Positions 1 through 11,584 of a DNA stretch of 64,000 bases are shown here, one piece after another (the first letter of the stretch is position 1; each line of letters begins with the position of its first letter). The translations under genes and the position numbers were made by a program. Location: contig OZ026519.1 in assembly GCA_964019695.1 (NCBI GenBank), positions 25,785,213 through 25,849,212 of the forward strand, in the 5' to 3' direction. Under the pieces are notes generated by a model. It had not been told where the DNA came from. It was given only the letters and a program-made list of their open reading frames with translations, and did no database searches. The DNA comes from Loripinus fragilis. Its lineage: Eukaryota; Mollusca; Bivalvia; Lucinida; Lucinidae.

Positions 1-715
1 CTCAGACTCAATGCCGGCTCTGCCGTAAAGCTTTTATCGGTGGGTGGGTGCCTGATGCTTGGCTGTAGCTGGACCCACCGTGGCTCAATTTGAGGTTTTC
101 TTTAGCTCTGACTATCTGTGAGTCGTGAGCCCTTTTCTCTATTTCATCGTAGTGCTACAGTTTGATTATAATGTTTCTCTATTATGATACGTTGCAATAG
201 TTAGGAATCCTTCATGCGAGCTTAACATGTTTGCGCTTCAACAACAGCAGAATCTAGGGCGAAGATTTGGTACCAGTAAAATGCATTTAAGCCCCCTGTG
301 GCTTTGACTGCTGTCTGTTCTTCGGCGGTGGTTATGTTGTTGTTGATTGTTACTCCCATTCTGGGATTTTGTAATTGTTCTATGTTTTGATGTGCGTTAC
401 TTTGTGTTTATCCTAGTTTTACAATCATCTTGATGGGGAAGAGAGAGCTGGTTGCTTTGCATTGTTTGTCTTCCTGGTGTCTCGTGATTGTTGTGTGGCT
501 CTTCCTTACGATGCCACGGGTTTGTCTGCAGTTTGTGATTGTGATAATCCTGATCATACTCATTAACTTTTTTTTGCTTTACCTTAAATGTTTTCCTGAT
601 GTTTTGTGACTTCAAGTGTTCCTTCAAGTTGCTCTTCCACGCGGTGTCATGGGTTTGCCTGCAGTTTGTGAGTGAAGTATTTCCTGGTCATTCTCACTGA
701 TACTCACTGACTTTT
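1..715 (+). repeat. R2 retroelement-like repeat, long copy (runs off the window edge)
   Basis: Matches 14130-14790 over most of its length: the shared words TGAGGTTTTCTTTAGCTCTG, ACTATCTGTGAGTC, GTTAGGAATCCT and GAGCTGGTTGCTTTGC occur in the same order. The conserved end is ...TGTGATTGTG..CCTG.TCATACTCA near 560-570. A second partial piece follows at about 632-700 (CTCTTCCACGCGGTG to TACTCACTGAC). No open frame of note. Copies elsewhere keep the ACTCAC end and vary in length, the pattern of 5'-truncated retrotransposition. Confidence 0.7.
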
Positions 716-719
716 TCAA

Positions 720-1131
720 GACCCCAGGGTGGGGCTATAGGTTAAATCTAGGAAACTTTTAAATGTTTTTTTTTCTGCTTTTGTGAATTTTGCAGAAAGC
801 TTACCAATCATTTATTAGAAAGCATTCATATTTGGACAATTTGCACCTTCCGTGGCTGGCTTCCACTCAACAGCTTCAAACATTAGGGTCCATGTCCCAG
901 GGTATGGCTAGAGGTCACTTTTCTTTCTTTCATAGAATTAATATTGAAGAACAACAGGTACTCTTTAGGGCTGAATTTCCCATTTTGACTTTGCACGTTA
1001 GGGTTCATGACCCAGGTTGTGGTTCGAGGTCCAAATCTAGGACACCTTTAAAAAGTTGTTTCACTATTTTTCTGAAATATGCAGATATCTTAACAACCAT
1101 TTATTAGGAATAATTCATATTTAGTCAATTG
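720..1131. repeat. degenerate direct repeat, about 289-bp spacing
   Basis: CCCAGGGTGGGGCTATAGG followed by AAATCTAGGAAAC and ACCAATCATTTATTAG (about 723-880) recurs as CCCAGGTTGTGGTTCGAGG, AAATCTAGGACAC and ACAACCATTTATTAG (about 1010-1131). A third partial unit begins at TGTCCCAGGGTATGGCTAG (about 893). It is diverged and non-coding. The 105-codon frame at 790-1107 lies entirely inside it and has no recognisable protein. Confidence 0.55.
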
Positions 1132-1221
1132 GTACCATTAATGCCTAACTTCCACTAGGCGGACTTTTACAGACTCTAAACTCGACTGTTGTACGTTCTA
1201 AGGCTATAATGCAGCTTGATG

Positions 1222-1365
1222 ATTTCTAAAGAGGCAAAGGCAGTGGTCATCTTGGCTCTCGTTTGTAATGTTTAATTGTGACGTTATCACTTTGCCATTG
1301 GTATCCTGGGTCAGATGTGGTGCTTGATTGTATCGATTCCTGATCTTTGCTCTCTTTCTTATTAT
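1222..1365 (+). repeat. R1 retroelement-like repeat, sense-strand copy
   Basis: Contains CATTGGTATCCTGGGTCAG and TGTATCGATTCCTGATC with the end CTTTGCTCTC, the reverse complement of the six other R1 copies in this window. It is the only one in this orientation. It is truncated on its left compared with the 240-bp copies. Confidence 0.7.
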
Positions 1366-2754
1366 GGTATTAGATAAGTGTAAATTTCAAAATAATTTTC
1401 ATTACTTTACAGTAATATGTGCTGCTGATAACCAGTGGAATTGCCTCATAGAGGCAACAGGTTTATCATTAACTTCTCAACTAGTTTTAATTGTTGCAGT
1501 GGAGTGAACACATATGACTGAACGCAATTTCATATATACTGAACCACACTTCTAACGCAAAATTAAACAGAAGCTTAATGTTACATATATTGTTTCATTC
1601 ATTTTAACGCAATTTTGTCTAAAAAATAAAACACTTATTTATGAAAACTAAAGTAGAACTTCATCGGTCAATTATTCCTTTTTTTTATCATAACCTGATT
1701 AGGTGGATGTCTGCCATTACCTCTGATTGATACAATGTTTTCGGCAAGACCTCGTGTATTAATTAAAGTTGCCTTCCTGAAACATTTTGCGTTGGAAGTG
1801 TGGGTCAGTATAGTTTGTTATTCACCTGAGTGATAGTAAAAAAGCCAATTTGATGGTTATTGACAGTTTATCCCATGAGCTCTCAGTACCACGAAATGCT
1901 TAAATGTTTTTTTTCTGTGGCTGTAAGTGTTTCGTGACAATGTCACAATTCAAGATAATATGTCAAGATCACAAAATGTGCAATATATTGTTTCCATTCA
2001 GAATACCACATTTACCAAACTACATGAAAATGCGTGCATTTCTTAAGGCTTATTCTAATTAACAGTAGAAATAGCTGCTAAGACTCTTGTGAACATTGAG
2101 TTATAGGGTTTTCCACCATTGCTTCAAAACACTTATATTGTGGGTACTCATTTGGATTGTAGCAATTGTAATGTAAATAGATATTAAGCTAATGCGAGTG
2201 TAAACTAACGTTACTAGATATGAAAACCACTAGTCTTTATCGCTTTTAATTCTCGACCTTATAACACTCCAAGACGCAAAACGTGCGATAAATTCTGTGA
2301 TTGAGGCATAGCCTGGTCATATTCGCCAGTATAAGTATTATTCTGCATTTTGAATAAAATATATAAAGATAAAACAAAGCAACTTCATCATAGTATAAAA
2401 TTTATTTCAATGTTTTATTACATATTAATAAAGAGAACAACATGGCTGTTGAACAGCATACATGAAATACCACGTGAAAAGGTACCTTATCGTGTTGATG
2501 ACTCATTCCACTTGTACACAAGTGAAAAACGTTCCAGAGAGGAAAAATAGCTTAATTTGAGCAGAACATTTAATGTAAGACTTATTATTTTCTTATCGTT
2601 CAACGACAACACGTTTTGTGGTTGCTCAAAAGAACTGTCTCAGCCTTTGAGTACCTACAATATACGTTTTGTCTGCAGACCTAAAAGTTCCCGTTAATAC
2701 ATGTATTTTTAATATTCATTTTTGCCGAAATAGGACTCAAAATATGTATGCATA
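1366..2754. other. AT-rich non-coding stretch
   Basis: No gene, RNA gene or repeat family is recognised here. Frames such as 2350-2550 (66 codons) are short and without motif. Confidence 0.6.
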
Positions 2755-2911
2755 CAGTAAAATCTGTGTAAAACGGCCAATTAGAACTTAATGCAGGTCA
2801 AAAGTATTGTAGAATGCTCCGCATTTATTTAAACCTTTATTAAGCTACCATTTGTCATTAAGATCTTTGTTTTGTCTATTTTGAGTGGCTGCTTAACACA
2901 GTTTCACTGTA
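2755..2911. mobile_element. D-family palindromic MITE-like element, copy 1
   Basis: Starts CAGTAAAATCTGTGTAAAAC and ends with the mirror GTTTCACTGTA. It contains GGTCAAAAGTATTGTAGAAT and the mirrored ACCATTTGTCATTAAGATCT. Shorter than the other copies because the second mid-arm is lost. Confidence 0.75.
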
Positions 2912-3026
2912 TACCATATCCATTTCAGTAAGCACCGACAACAAATAGTGTAGTAGAGAATCAATTAAATAATAAACATTTTGTACATTAACTTGTTTTC
3001 TCATCTGAAACTGTAGTTAACGCTTA

Positions 3027-3250
3027 CTGTCGTGCCAACCAAGAGTGACAGTGACATCATGTTTTGTTTACAATTGTTAAGTAAAATTTTAACTTGTACA
3101 CTCAATTTGACCTAACGCGAATCAATAGATCACTTGTGTATTAATCCTATCCTGCGGATAGGATTAATACAGAAGTGATATATCGATTTTAAGCCCCAGA
3201 TGACTGAAAACAAAACATGACGTCACTGTCACTCTTGGCTGGCAGGACAG
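3027..3250. mobile_element. M: 224-bp foldback element with long arms
   Basis: The left end CTGTCGTGCCAACCAAGAGT, then GACAGTGAC(A/G)TCATG, is mirrored at the right end (about 40 bp per arm, few mismatches). The centre is a perfect palindrome, TGTATTAATCCTATCC with loop TGC. No coding frame; a 68-codon frame from 3217 simply starts in the right arm. Confidence 0.8.
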
Positions 3251-3537
3251 TAAGTACCTCTTCACGTGGTTCCACATTTAATAATAAACATAGGTTAATA
3301 CAGGACACAGTCAAAATCACCAGTAGTCACCAGCAGTCACATGCTAACAGCATTTCTTACTGGATCCGCGTAATCACATATTCTGATCAGGTATACAGTA
3401 GCAGTTACTCTGAAAAGTGTTGAAAATAGAACTGATCAAACATCATATATTAGCTAAGGGGCAATCAGTTATTGCTCTAAGCACATACATATCCACAAAG
3501 TTAATATTGAGATGCTAAAAATTTAAAAGTCTGAGTA

Positions 3538-3744
3538 CAGTAAAACCTGTGTAAAACGGCCACTCAAAAATAGACAAAACAAAGATCTGTATGACAAATG
3601 GTCGCTTAATAAAGCTCGATAGTATTGTAGAATGCTCCCCTTGGTACATTCTGCAATACTTTTGACCTGCATGAAGTGATAATTGGTCTTGAAAACAATT
3701 TTCGATATTTTTGAGAGTGGCTGTTATACACAGAGTTTACTGTA
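3538..3744. mobile_element. D-family palindromic MITE-like element, copy 2
   Basis: One of the more complete copies, about 207 bp. Starts CAGTAAAACCTGTGTAAAAC, GGCCACTCAAAAATAGAC; the centre is GAATGCTCC..; the right arm ends GAGTTTACTGTA. The whole element can fold into one long hairpin. Confidence 0.8.
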
Positions 3745-5860
3745 TCCACAAAATTGATATTGAGAGACTCAGCATTTAAAAGTCTAAGTACCTTAAAAAA
3801 AGTTGAATCTGCAAACATCAGAGAGGCTGGTAAATTCTGTAAAATAACCAAGTCTAGCTAGGATCTAAAATCCATCTTCAAACATTGTTGTTTAGCTCTG
3901 GTCAAAGCTAGGATCCCATTAGAAAATAATTTTACAATGTCAGCCCTTGCTTTCTATATATCTTTATTTTAGTCACCAACATAGCTTTTACAAAAACGCA
4001 AGCAGTGTGGAACCTATATATGTGCTATGTTCAGCATTATTTCAGAAGAAATACTTAGAAGTATACACAATCAAATACAGTCCTAAAATAGTAATGCACT
4101 TTTAATTAATGACCGTGTTTACTGACTATCAACGTCCAAAATGAATAGTTGTATTTCTCCACAGAAAATCAAATAAGCATTTGATATCATTTATAATAAC
4201 AAATAATTAAAACATCGATGGTTCAGACAAAGTCAAATGTCCATTAGCAAAGAGACGAAACTGCATTTTTTACATAAATGCTGCCCTCCTTTGAACCCCC
4301 CTACAAAAAGGATATTTACTTTTCTCCTCTGAACGGATTTCTTTTCTTATTTTCTTGTACCGTTAATTAACTTATTAGTGGCTATACATTCATATTTACA
4401 TATCAAATGTTGATCTATATGTAGAAAAAAAAATAATGACAAACCCGGGTCATTTGAACTGATCATAGTTGTTGTATTTTTTGTTTAAGACACAACAGAC
4501 AAAGACTATTGTTGAACACTTAGAACATATATGAAATACAGTTATAACAAATCCATAACAGTTGTTCTCTAAGATGAAACAAAACGAATTCATTTGATAA
4601 AGTAATGTTGAAACTGGCCTGGATGAAAGAAAACTTGAAAACGAAATTGTACAAGAGTTAAAGGGTGTATTTGAGCATATTATCAAGCTGCCAAATTTAT
4701 TGGGATTAAAAAACAGAAATATTAAATTAATGCAGTTATTTCAGGTATGCATGTTGAAATCGTTTTAGTTTTGCAATTAAAATAAAAAATAATACAAATT
4801 GTTTATTTTTAAATGACCACCCCTTTAAACATGTTTTCGTTTAGCTATTAATTATTCCAAACAAACAAAAACAGCAATGCATTTTTAGTAATGAAAGGAG
4901 AATACAAAATCGTTTTCCTATTTTTGCACTAAAATGCATTTTTTGCTGTTATTATTTCCTTCCAGCACCTAAATGCATTTCTGTTTTTAATCATATTAAA
5001 GGTAGGCAAAATTATATTGGATCACTATTGTAAGGAGCTGTCACAGTGATCATGATAACAAGCGTTTGAAAGAATGTGGATATATATAGCACTATTTCTG
5101 TTGTACAATATGTACTTATAGTTCTCAGTCGTGTGTTGTCAATAATATGATGATAGGAGAAATGATGATGGAAATAAAAGTAGAGGTATTTGGACAGAAC
5201 GATATTTTTCAAACACATAGCACTTCCATCCCATTATAAAGCTAATTTTATGATAAACTTCTGGATATACATGCAGCAACAGGCGGACATTCCAATCCAA
5301 TCTAGTCTGCAAATCTATACTGGGCTTTTTGGGCCCTGCATGTCCCCAAATATAGATTTGCATGATAGCCATGTGGAGACCTTGTTTTTAGAAATGCTAG
5401 ATTAAACTGGTTGCAGTTCTTTTTAGTCATATTGGAGGTTCATGCCGTTTATGAATAACATGGGCGCAGATCTATTAGCGTTGCACCCCTGTCTCCTCAG
5501 TCTAACAAACATCTTAGGTTTTAGTTGTCTATATAGGATGCTACATCTAAAGTTTTAAGATTTACGCCAGTCTTGGTCGTTGAGCAGACTGGGTTGTGCC
5601 ATTGACATTGTGAAGTGGTTCTTAGAAGGGGTATTAATAACATTGCTGAAGTAATGTGGCGAGACTGAGTAACTGTGGTGATATAACCACCTATGTATCG
5701 TATATTAACACATATAAACACATACATTTTACATATACGGTAGACTCTAGTTAACTTAAAGTTAGTGAAACCTAACCTTCACCTTTTAGTCATCAGTTGC
5801 ATTAAACAAGTTCAGTTGGAATTACTGTGATTGAAAACATTGTGGATTCTGGTCAGCTAG
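3745..5860. other. AT-rich stretch with one small foldback
   Basis: Nothing gene-like is seen. GCAAATCTATA at 5309 and TATAGATTTGC at 5351-5361 form a short hairpin around GGGCTTTTTGGGCCC. Frames in 4450-5727 are short and overlap on both strands, as expected by chance. Confidence 0.6.
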
Positions 5861-5869
5861 CTTTATTAG

Positions 5870-6125
5870 AAAGTAAGTTAGGTTGCAAAGATCAGGAATC
5901 GATACAATCAAGTACCACACCTGACCCAGGATACCAATGGGAAAGTGACAAACTCACAGAAGACACCACAAACGAGAGCCAAGAGGTCAGCCCTTTCCCA
6001 GCAGGTGACCACGAAGCACATATAAACAGACGCGCACAAAACATAGCAAACACAAGACAAACCAAAAACATAAAAGATCCACAAAAGAAGTACCGCCTTG
6101 GAACGGTCAGTAAAATATTTTATTT
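5870..6125 (-). repeat. R1 copy, long
   Basis: In plus-strand reading it runs GCAAAGATCAGGAATCGATA, CCTGACCCAGGATACCAATG, CAGCCCTTTCCCAGCAGGTG to AAGTACCGCCTTGGAACGGT. By the shared-end argument the element is oriented on the minus strand, ending ...CCTGATCTTTGCA.CC.TTACTTTC. The 105-codon frame at 5827-6144 is an accident of this repeat. Confidence 0.75.
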
Positions 6126-6459
6126 TAGAAGTCATTTGATCTGAATCTGCAGTGTTTTCAAAATATATAATTTGATTCAGCAGGTCAAGGGTTTAGTGCC
6201 CATTTTGATATATGCAGTGCAGCCAAAGATGTGTGCTTTTACTCGGACCTTCATCTAACTACATATGTAGAAGAGCAGGTTTGTCTGAGATTTTACAATT
6301 TGCAAATATCGTTAAATTAAATTATCACCAAATATCGGTGTTTTTATAGTACCCGAATTCGAGTTATCCAGAGTTTACCGTACTTGTTTCTCAGAGCACA
6401 AATAGACAAACATATAGATTGGAATGGAATAAGTTAGTGAAATTCACATTATCACATGG

Positions 6460-6975
6460 CGTCGCGTCTGAGAGTGATATAACGCCATGTAATGAAATCA
6501 ATAAACCACCAGTGGTTTACAGATTCCGTAACGTTACGTAATGACGTCCATTATAACCTTGCGTAAACGAAGGGAAAATCTTGACTTTTTCACACCAAAA
6601 ATGCAATTTTTAAGTATTTGTAATGTCATGTGATAAAATCTATTATTCATGCTCCTGTACTTTTGAATTTATTAAACTTGTTGCGAAAAAGTGATTAAAT
6701 GCTCGGCAAGCCTCGCATTTTATCTCTTTTCCCCAACTCGTTCAATAAATTAAATAAAACATGAGCACTCATTGAAGATCCTCTGTTTAACATGCGCTTA
6801 ATCATATAAACAGACGATCTGAATTATACCATTGTAGAGTCTTAGTGGATTTCCTACGATCCCATAGGTTTAGATAAACAATTTTTTGAGCTCAAAATTG
6901 TAAATATTTTCTTACCCACCAATTTCAACATATGTTTTGGGTGCTCAAAAACCGTCTTTTTGTTTGAGAAATAAG
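6460..6975. mobile_element. E-family foldback element, copy 1
   Basis: The core AGTGATTAAATGCTCGGCAA / GCATTTTATCTCTTTTCCCC, flanked by TTTATTAAACTTGTTGCG and CAACTCGTTCAATAAAT, forms inverted arms. The flank GGTTTACAGATT...CGTAATGACGTCCATTATAAC is shared with the copy at 23700. The right part (CAACATATGTTTTGGGTGCTC) is half of the ACCGTCTC hairpin seen whole at 24155. Confidence 0.7.
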
Positions 6976-7447
6976 GTTTTTTTCTTGGTACACACTCTTA
7001 ACTAGAGGCCTGGATCCCTTCGCTGATTCAAATATTTGCTGAGTACCCTATTCAAGACACTATATTCATATACCAGGCATCAAGATAAGTATGGGTATTT
7101 CAAAATTACTTTTCTTATCCCAGAAGCAAACAGTATGTTGATGCTTGATGAGATGGCTCTTTTGAGTATCAAAGCCATATGTTAGGACAAATGGATAAGA
7201 AAAATAATCACAATTTCAGTACACTCACAATTATTGCTAATATCCATCTGGAAAATACAGCAATAACTATTTGCACTGACAATGCAACTATTAGAAACTC
7301 TACTGAAACTTAAAACTGGTGAAGATATTTCAATGAACATATTAAGTTATTTTAAGTAAAAAAGAGTCATACTTTTTTTATTTTTCTTAAAATTGGTCAG
7401 GAGGTTAGCATTTTTAAGCAGAAAGAAATACATTTGAGCAGTGACAT

Positions 7448-7674
7448 GGGATTTTAAAAAATGTGGTATGTGGGACCAGCAAAGCCTCAGATCAGCCTGC
7501 GCATACGCGCAGTCTGTTCAGAGCATTTGCAAGTCGCTTGAAGATTCTATGACTGTTAAGCTACTGAATGAACCCAAATTTAGAGTTTCTACGCTTAAAA
7601 CGGGGTAGCACAGGCTTCTCTGAGTCTACACTTGTCAAAATGCCACATTGTTGGATATCACATGCTATGGCTCA
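7448..7674 (+). mobile_element. C-family TIR element (about 225 bp), copy 1
   Basis: AATGTGGTATGTGGGACCAG, CAGATCAGCCTGCGCATACG, CGCAGTCTG, and right end ATGCCACATTGTTGG. The TIRs are eroded compared with copies 2-5. Confidence 0.75.
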
Positions 7675-8529
7675 TATGTAAAACATAGCCACTGATCACA
7701 AACATTCGTTTCAGAAAACAGCCACACTTTGCAAGGTGATGTCAGGTAGGTACTGTTTTGCTGAACAAATTAATTTAGGGATAAAAAATATACACATTTT
7801 AGATACTGGAAATTTTGAAATGCGAGATTAAACCTCATTTTAAACTAATCTGGCTTATTTTAGAATTGCTAATGGATGTTTATTTGAAACATTCATGCAA
7901 GAAGATGGAAATAACTTTTAAACTTACCTCAAAAGTAGAAATAATTTTTAATCCAGAAATGTATCCAAATGTTTGATCTTCAAAACAATTTACTCAAGTT
8001 AATAAACTGAATATACGTTCTAATACGCATCATCATTTACATATCTAGCACCTTAAAATTGAGATAAACCCATTTATGTCTCGCATTTAACATGTGCAAA
8101 GGGCAAATAATGAAGACCTAAATGAAATGCAACAACATGCATCTCATAGGGGTCTGCGTTTTTTTTTTCAGTTAATTTTTTTTATTTTACTTTACCCTGC
8201 ACTCCCAATCAATGCATACTGAAGCACTCCAATATAATGCAAGTAAGTACTTTGGCATTCATGGGTTTAACATTTGAGACAGCAAACAATTATTGAAGTA
8301 GCAAGCAAGCATGCGTCAGTAGTAGTCAATATTACAAAAATTTAACGGTTTAAATAGACTAACCAATATGTGCCGAATGTAATTTTAATCCTTATTAATT
8401 CGAAGAGCCCATTTCTGCCCCCCCCCCTCAAAAAAAAAAAAAGAAAAAAGAAAACACAAATGATAAAACGCTTAATTTCGAGATATTTTATTCCAATTAA
8501 CTGTTTGCGATGTATATAGATGGTGGATA
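7675..8529. other. AT-rich non-coding stretch
   Basis: Only homopolymer tracts (poly-T near 8160, C-run then A-run near 8420-8445) stand out. No gene is recognised. Confidence 0.55.
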
Positions 8530-8950
8530 ACTGTGTTCAAAAATTTCATTTGGGGAGGTATGTCGTCGGCTATACAGTCAGAAATTTAGTTTTACGACAA
8601 CACCCAAGTAACATAAAACGTAATTTTCGACAGTATATCAAACGATATACCTTCCCAAATGAAATTTTGAACAAGATTATCACCATTCATTCTAATGCAC
8701 CTCTGCAGTTTTATTTCAAATTCGAGTGGTGCAAGCCACATGTCACAAACTGAAGTGTTGCAAGCCACATAAAGCCGCATGCCACAAATTGGAGTGTTGC
8801 AAGCCACATAAAGCCGCATGTCATCCAATGAAATGTGAAATAATTTATGACATCAAATTATTTCAGTCAGTATATCAGAGGATATACTGTCGCATTTTTT
8901 GACGTTACACCATCAGACGTCACGCTGCAAAACAAGTGCATTAGAATGTC
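8530..8950. mobile_element. N: composite foldback with an internal 39-bp tandem repeat
   Basis: TTCATTTGGGGAGGTAT near 8545 is mirrored by ATACCTTCCCAAATGAA near 8650-8665. ATTCTAATGCAC at about 8691 is mirrored by GTGCATTAGAAT at 8937. GTGTTGCAAGCCACATAAAG repeats at 8755 and 8794 (39-bp period), with a degenerate third unit at 8726. The 77-78-codon frames on both strands here are products of the palindrome. Confidence 0.65.
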
Positions 8951-9235
8951 AATTTTATAGCTACAATTTTAGTTTTCAGCAACCTGGCTTAAACACATAT
9001 AATGTTAGTGCATCACTATGCTTACTTGCTATTATGATAACTGAACTAATTTCCCGTTATCTGTTAAGTAATGATGTACTATCAAATATGATCATAAATC
9101 TGCTTTAGGCTTACCAATTCAATTATCCTACGGCAGTGTTATAAATGTTATAAATGTAATTCTTGTACTAAGTTACTAGAATGAATGTTTTGTTTGAATA
9201 CAAACAATTCATGATAAGCCTGGTGGTGAGGTTAT

Positions 9236-9400
9236 AAAACTCAAATGAGCCTGAAATTTTAACTAAAATACTGAAAATAAACGTTTTTCTTGCTTTAAAA
9301 CTCTCAGATGTATTTATTCTGCTAACAATTGTCAAAACGGCAACATTTGGTTGCAGAATAAAAAATTGTATTTAATACAAGCTCATTTGAGTTGAGCTTG
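9236..9400. mobile_element. I-family foldback, copy 1
   Basis: ACTCAAATGAGC at the left and GCTCATTTGAGTTGAGC at the right are inverted. The inside contains AAAACTCTCAGAT and TGTCAAAACGGCAACA, shared in kind with the copies at 45350, 56725 and 58405. Confidence 0.6.
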
Positions 9401-9889
9401 AAAAAGTTTTTTAACCTTGAGGCCTGCTCTTACAATATTGTTGTAATGTTTAGCAATCTGATAAAAGTATAATTTATACGAGAATTTAAAAAGGACTATT
9501 TCAATAACACCCAATTTTAACTACCATTTATCGTTTTCCTTTATTTTTCTTGCAAAACTCTAAATAATGAATACAAATTATGACCACGTTGTGTTGAACC
9601 TAAACCAGAGAGTTATCCTGAATGCTGTCATAAAGTCAGCCCTGTGTTGCATTATCCAATGTTATTGTGGGTCGAAGTCTACTAGACTCCCAGACTGCAC
9701 ACAAACCGTTGGCTCCTGAACAAAACAGAACATGACGCCAAATATCAGCTTTGAGTCCGTACACTTTCAAAGTCTACTAATAAATGGAATGTCCCGTCTC
9801 AACGACCCTATCTAATTGGAAAGATTCTTGCTTTGAGATTATTGCTGCTTTACCACATAGGTCCACTTTCACAAAACACTTGGGCGTTA

Positions 9890-10015
9890 AACCGCAATAG
9901 TTTTCTTATCCATCAGTTTTAACATTTGTTTTGGGTGCTCAAAAGAACCTCATCGAGTTGGTTCTTTGGAGTACCTACAACATATGTTTTGATTGAGAAA
10001 TAAGAAATTAATTAC
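9890..10015. mobile_element. E2 hairpin (CTCAAAAGAACC type)
   Basis: TTTGGGTGCTCAAAAGAACC, loop, GGTTCTTTGGAGTACC, then CATATGTTTTG. It is a diverged relative of the near-perfect hairpin at 24155-24235. Confidence 0.65.
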
Positions 10016-10152
10016 GCACTTGTATCTTAAGTCCTGGCTGGTACTCACAGGAATGTGGCCTCGAAACTTTTTCCAATCACTTTCAATCCAAATGTGTAGA
10101 AACATCGTATGAATGATATTACTTATAAGGATATGATATTATAATGTCATTA

Positions 10153-10268
10153 TCATTGTATTCTAGGCCAATATTGTGAAGTCATCGATGTCATATGATG
10201 CACACCCATGTCTTGATGGCCTCCTCCTGGAATCTGAACTGGGACTGACACTCCTGGCGATATTAAAC
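10153..10268 (-). CDS. Pax6: Pax6 last coding exon with stop
   Basis: The coding part is 116 nt after acceptor TTTTTTTTCTTTAG. G plus GT makes Gly, then LISPGVSVPVQIPGGGHQDM, GVHHMTSMTSQYWPRIQ and TGA at 10155-10153. The ends LISPGVSVPVQ and SQYWPR(I/L)Q are the strongly conserved C-terminus of Pax6. The stretch between them, with HQDMGVHHMTSM, is longer than in vertebrates. The 3' UTR continues to lower coordinates; several candidate poly(A) signals (TTTATT on the plus strand, for example near 9540 and 9311) exist and none can be preferred. Confidence 0.98.
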
Positions 10269-10361
10269 CTAAAGAAAAAAAAGAAAAAGTAGAAGATAAA
10301 CTCAAAAGTGTGACATTAAGGTTTTACATCGTAAAGAGCATTTTAACTGTGTCTTAAATTT

Positions 10362-10399
10362 CGGTGTGTGCGTGTGTGTGTGTGTGTGTGAGAGAGAGA
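10362..10399. repeat. (TG)n(AG)n microsatellite
   Basis: GTGTGTGCGTGTGTGTGTGT runs into GAGAGAGAGA. It sits in the Pax6 intron just upstream of the last exon. Confidence 0.9.
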
Positions 10400-10429
10400 T
10401 TGTATACACATTCATGTGGAATTAATCAT

Positions 10430-10680
10430 AACTCATTATCACACTGGAGTGATGTAACGCTATTTATCAAATAAACACTAGTGTTTTCATAATAAGTAAC
10501 GTTATAAAATGATATGCGATTTCAAAATATTTTTTCTTTTATGATAAATAGAAACTAACGTTCGTGCTCCTATGTTATTGAATTTAATAAACTCGTTGCC
10601 ACAAGTGATAAAATGCTTGGCATATTTTATTTATCTCTCTCATGATATAAATTTTATGATACAGGAGCCCTCATCTCTAG
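10430..10680. mobile_element. E-family foldback element, diverged copy
   Basis: CGTGCTCCTATGTTATTGAA, TTTAATAAACTCGTTGCC, AGTGATAAAATGCTTGG then CATATTTTATTTATCTCT. The flank AACTAGTG/ACACTAGTG and AACGTTATAAA match the left part of the 23700 copy. It lies in the intron before the last Pax6 exon. Confidence 0.6.
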
Positions 10681-11046
10681 TATATTCTTTATAAATAAAA
10701 GAGCAGGGTGAACTTCAGTACTATGTAAAGGTCCGTATCGTGTTTAAACTGTGGTGCTGATTAGATGGACTAAATGTTGCTGGGAGAGAAAATCTATTGT
10801 AAAACAGAAAGTTACACAGCCCTTTGATCCCCTCAGACTTTAACTCCTTTTCGATTTCCATACTCGTACGTACGCTGTACTAAGCAGTTATTTTGGTGCA
10901 TCATGTGTATATCACAAGTCACTGTAGTGAAAATACAAATTGTATCTTCATCACGCTATATATTCTCTTGTACAAACTCATGTTACATTAATTTTATAGT
11001 CAAATTTGTTACTGACGTTTTAATAAACTAATGAGATAATACCTAC

Positions 11047-11172
11047 CCGTTGATGCACCGTTATGTGTATTATGTGTCACATGACTAGGTATACTGGCCG
11101 CAGCAACAGCGCTACAAGAAGACCGGGAATAGGCACTAAGGGACAAGGGGTCATAACTTCTTCCTGAGTAAT
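11047..11172 (-). CDS. Pax6: Pax6 exon: transactivation tail, part 3
   Basis: The exon is 126 nt, with acceptor ATTATTTCAG and donor ACGG|GTAGGT, entering with two bases and leaving with one. The reading is DYSGRSYDPLSLSAYSRSSC, then SAVAAASIPSHVTHNTHNGA and ST. It is rich in Ser, Ala and Tyr and low in charge. The final THNGAST(G) runs directly into LISPGVSVPVQ of the last exon, matching the vertebrate ...TSTGLISPGVSVPVQ order. No stop or frameshift is seen. Confidence 0.95.
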
Positions 11173-11382
11173 CTGAAATAATAAAAATAAAATCTTCTAA
11201 AATGTTCTGTTAGTCGATGGTTGTGGCTGTACTTTTGAATTACATAATTAATGGAAAACTTTACAGCATTAAGAGGTTAAGCCCTTTAAATCACAATACA
11301 GTACATATTCTTTTCATATTTCTCCAAATATAGTAGTGTACATTTAATTTGTTTAATTGCTCAATAATTGCATCTTCTTAGA

Positions 11383-11584
11383 TACTGTAAATCCGGAAAT
11401 TTTTGCGAGGATTTTAATTTCGTGAATAGCGTTAAAAGACATATTTGAGAAGTTAAAAATCGCGACTAAGGTATGATTTACCTATATCAGTAAGCAACAG
11501 AATGATTTCTCCATTTCGCGAGGATTTTTTTCCCGAAACTTTTGCAAAAATAAAACCCTTGCAAAAGTTTCCTAATTTACAGTA
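11383..11584. mobile_element. L: about 200-bp TIR element (ACTGTAAAT ends)
   Basis: The left end TACTGTAAATCCGGAAATTT, TTGCGAGGATTTTAATTTCG, is mirrored by the right end, which read in reverse is TACTGTAAATTAGGAAACTT, TTGCAAGGGTTTTATTTTTG. TA occurs at both edges. It is non-coding and inserted in the Pax6 intron between the two penultimate tail exons. Confidence 0.75.

Noticed and set aside
5908..6135. 75-codon Cys-rich frame on the minus strand
   Set aside because: Lies wholly in an R1 copy.
8755..8832. CRISPR-like direct repeats
   Set aside because: Fewer than three units, no spacers, eukaryotic context. It is a short tandem repeat.
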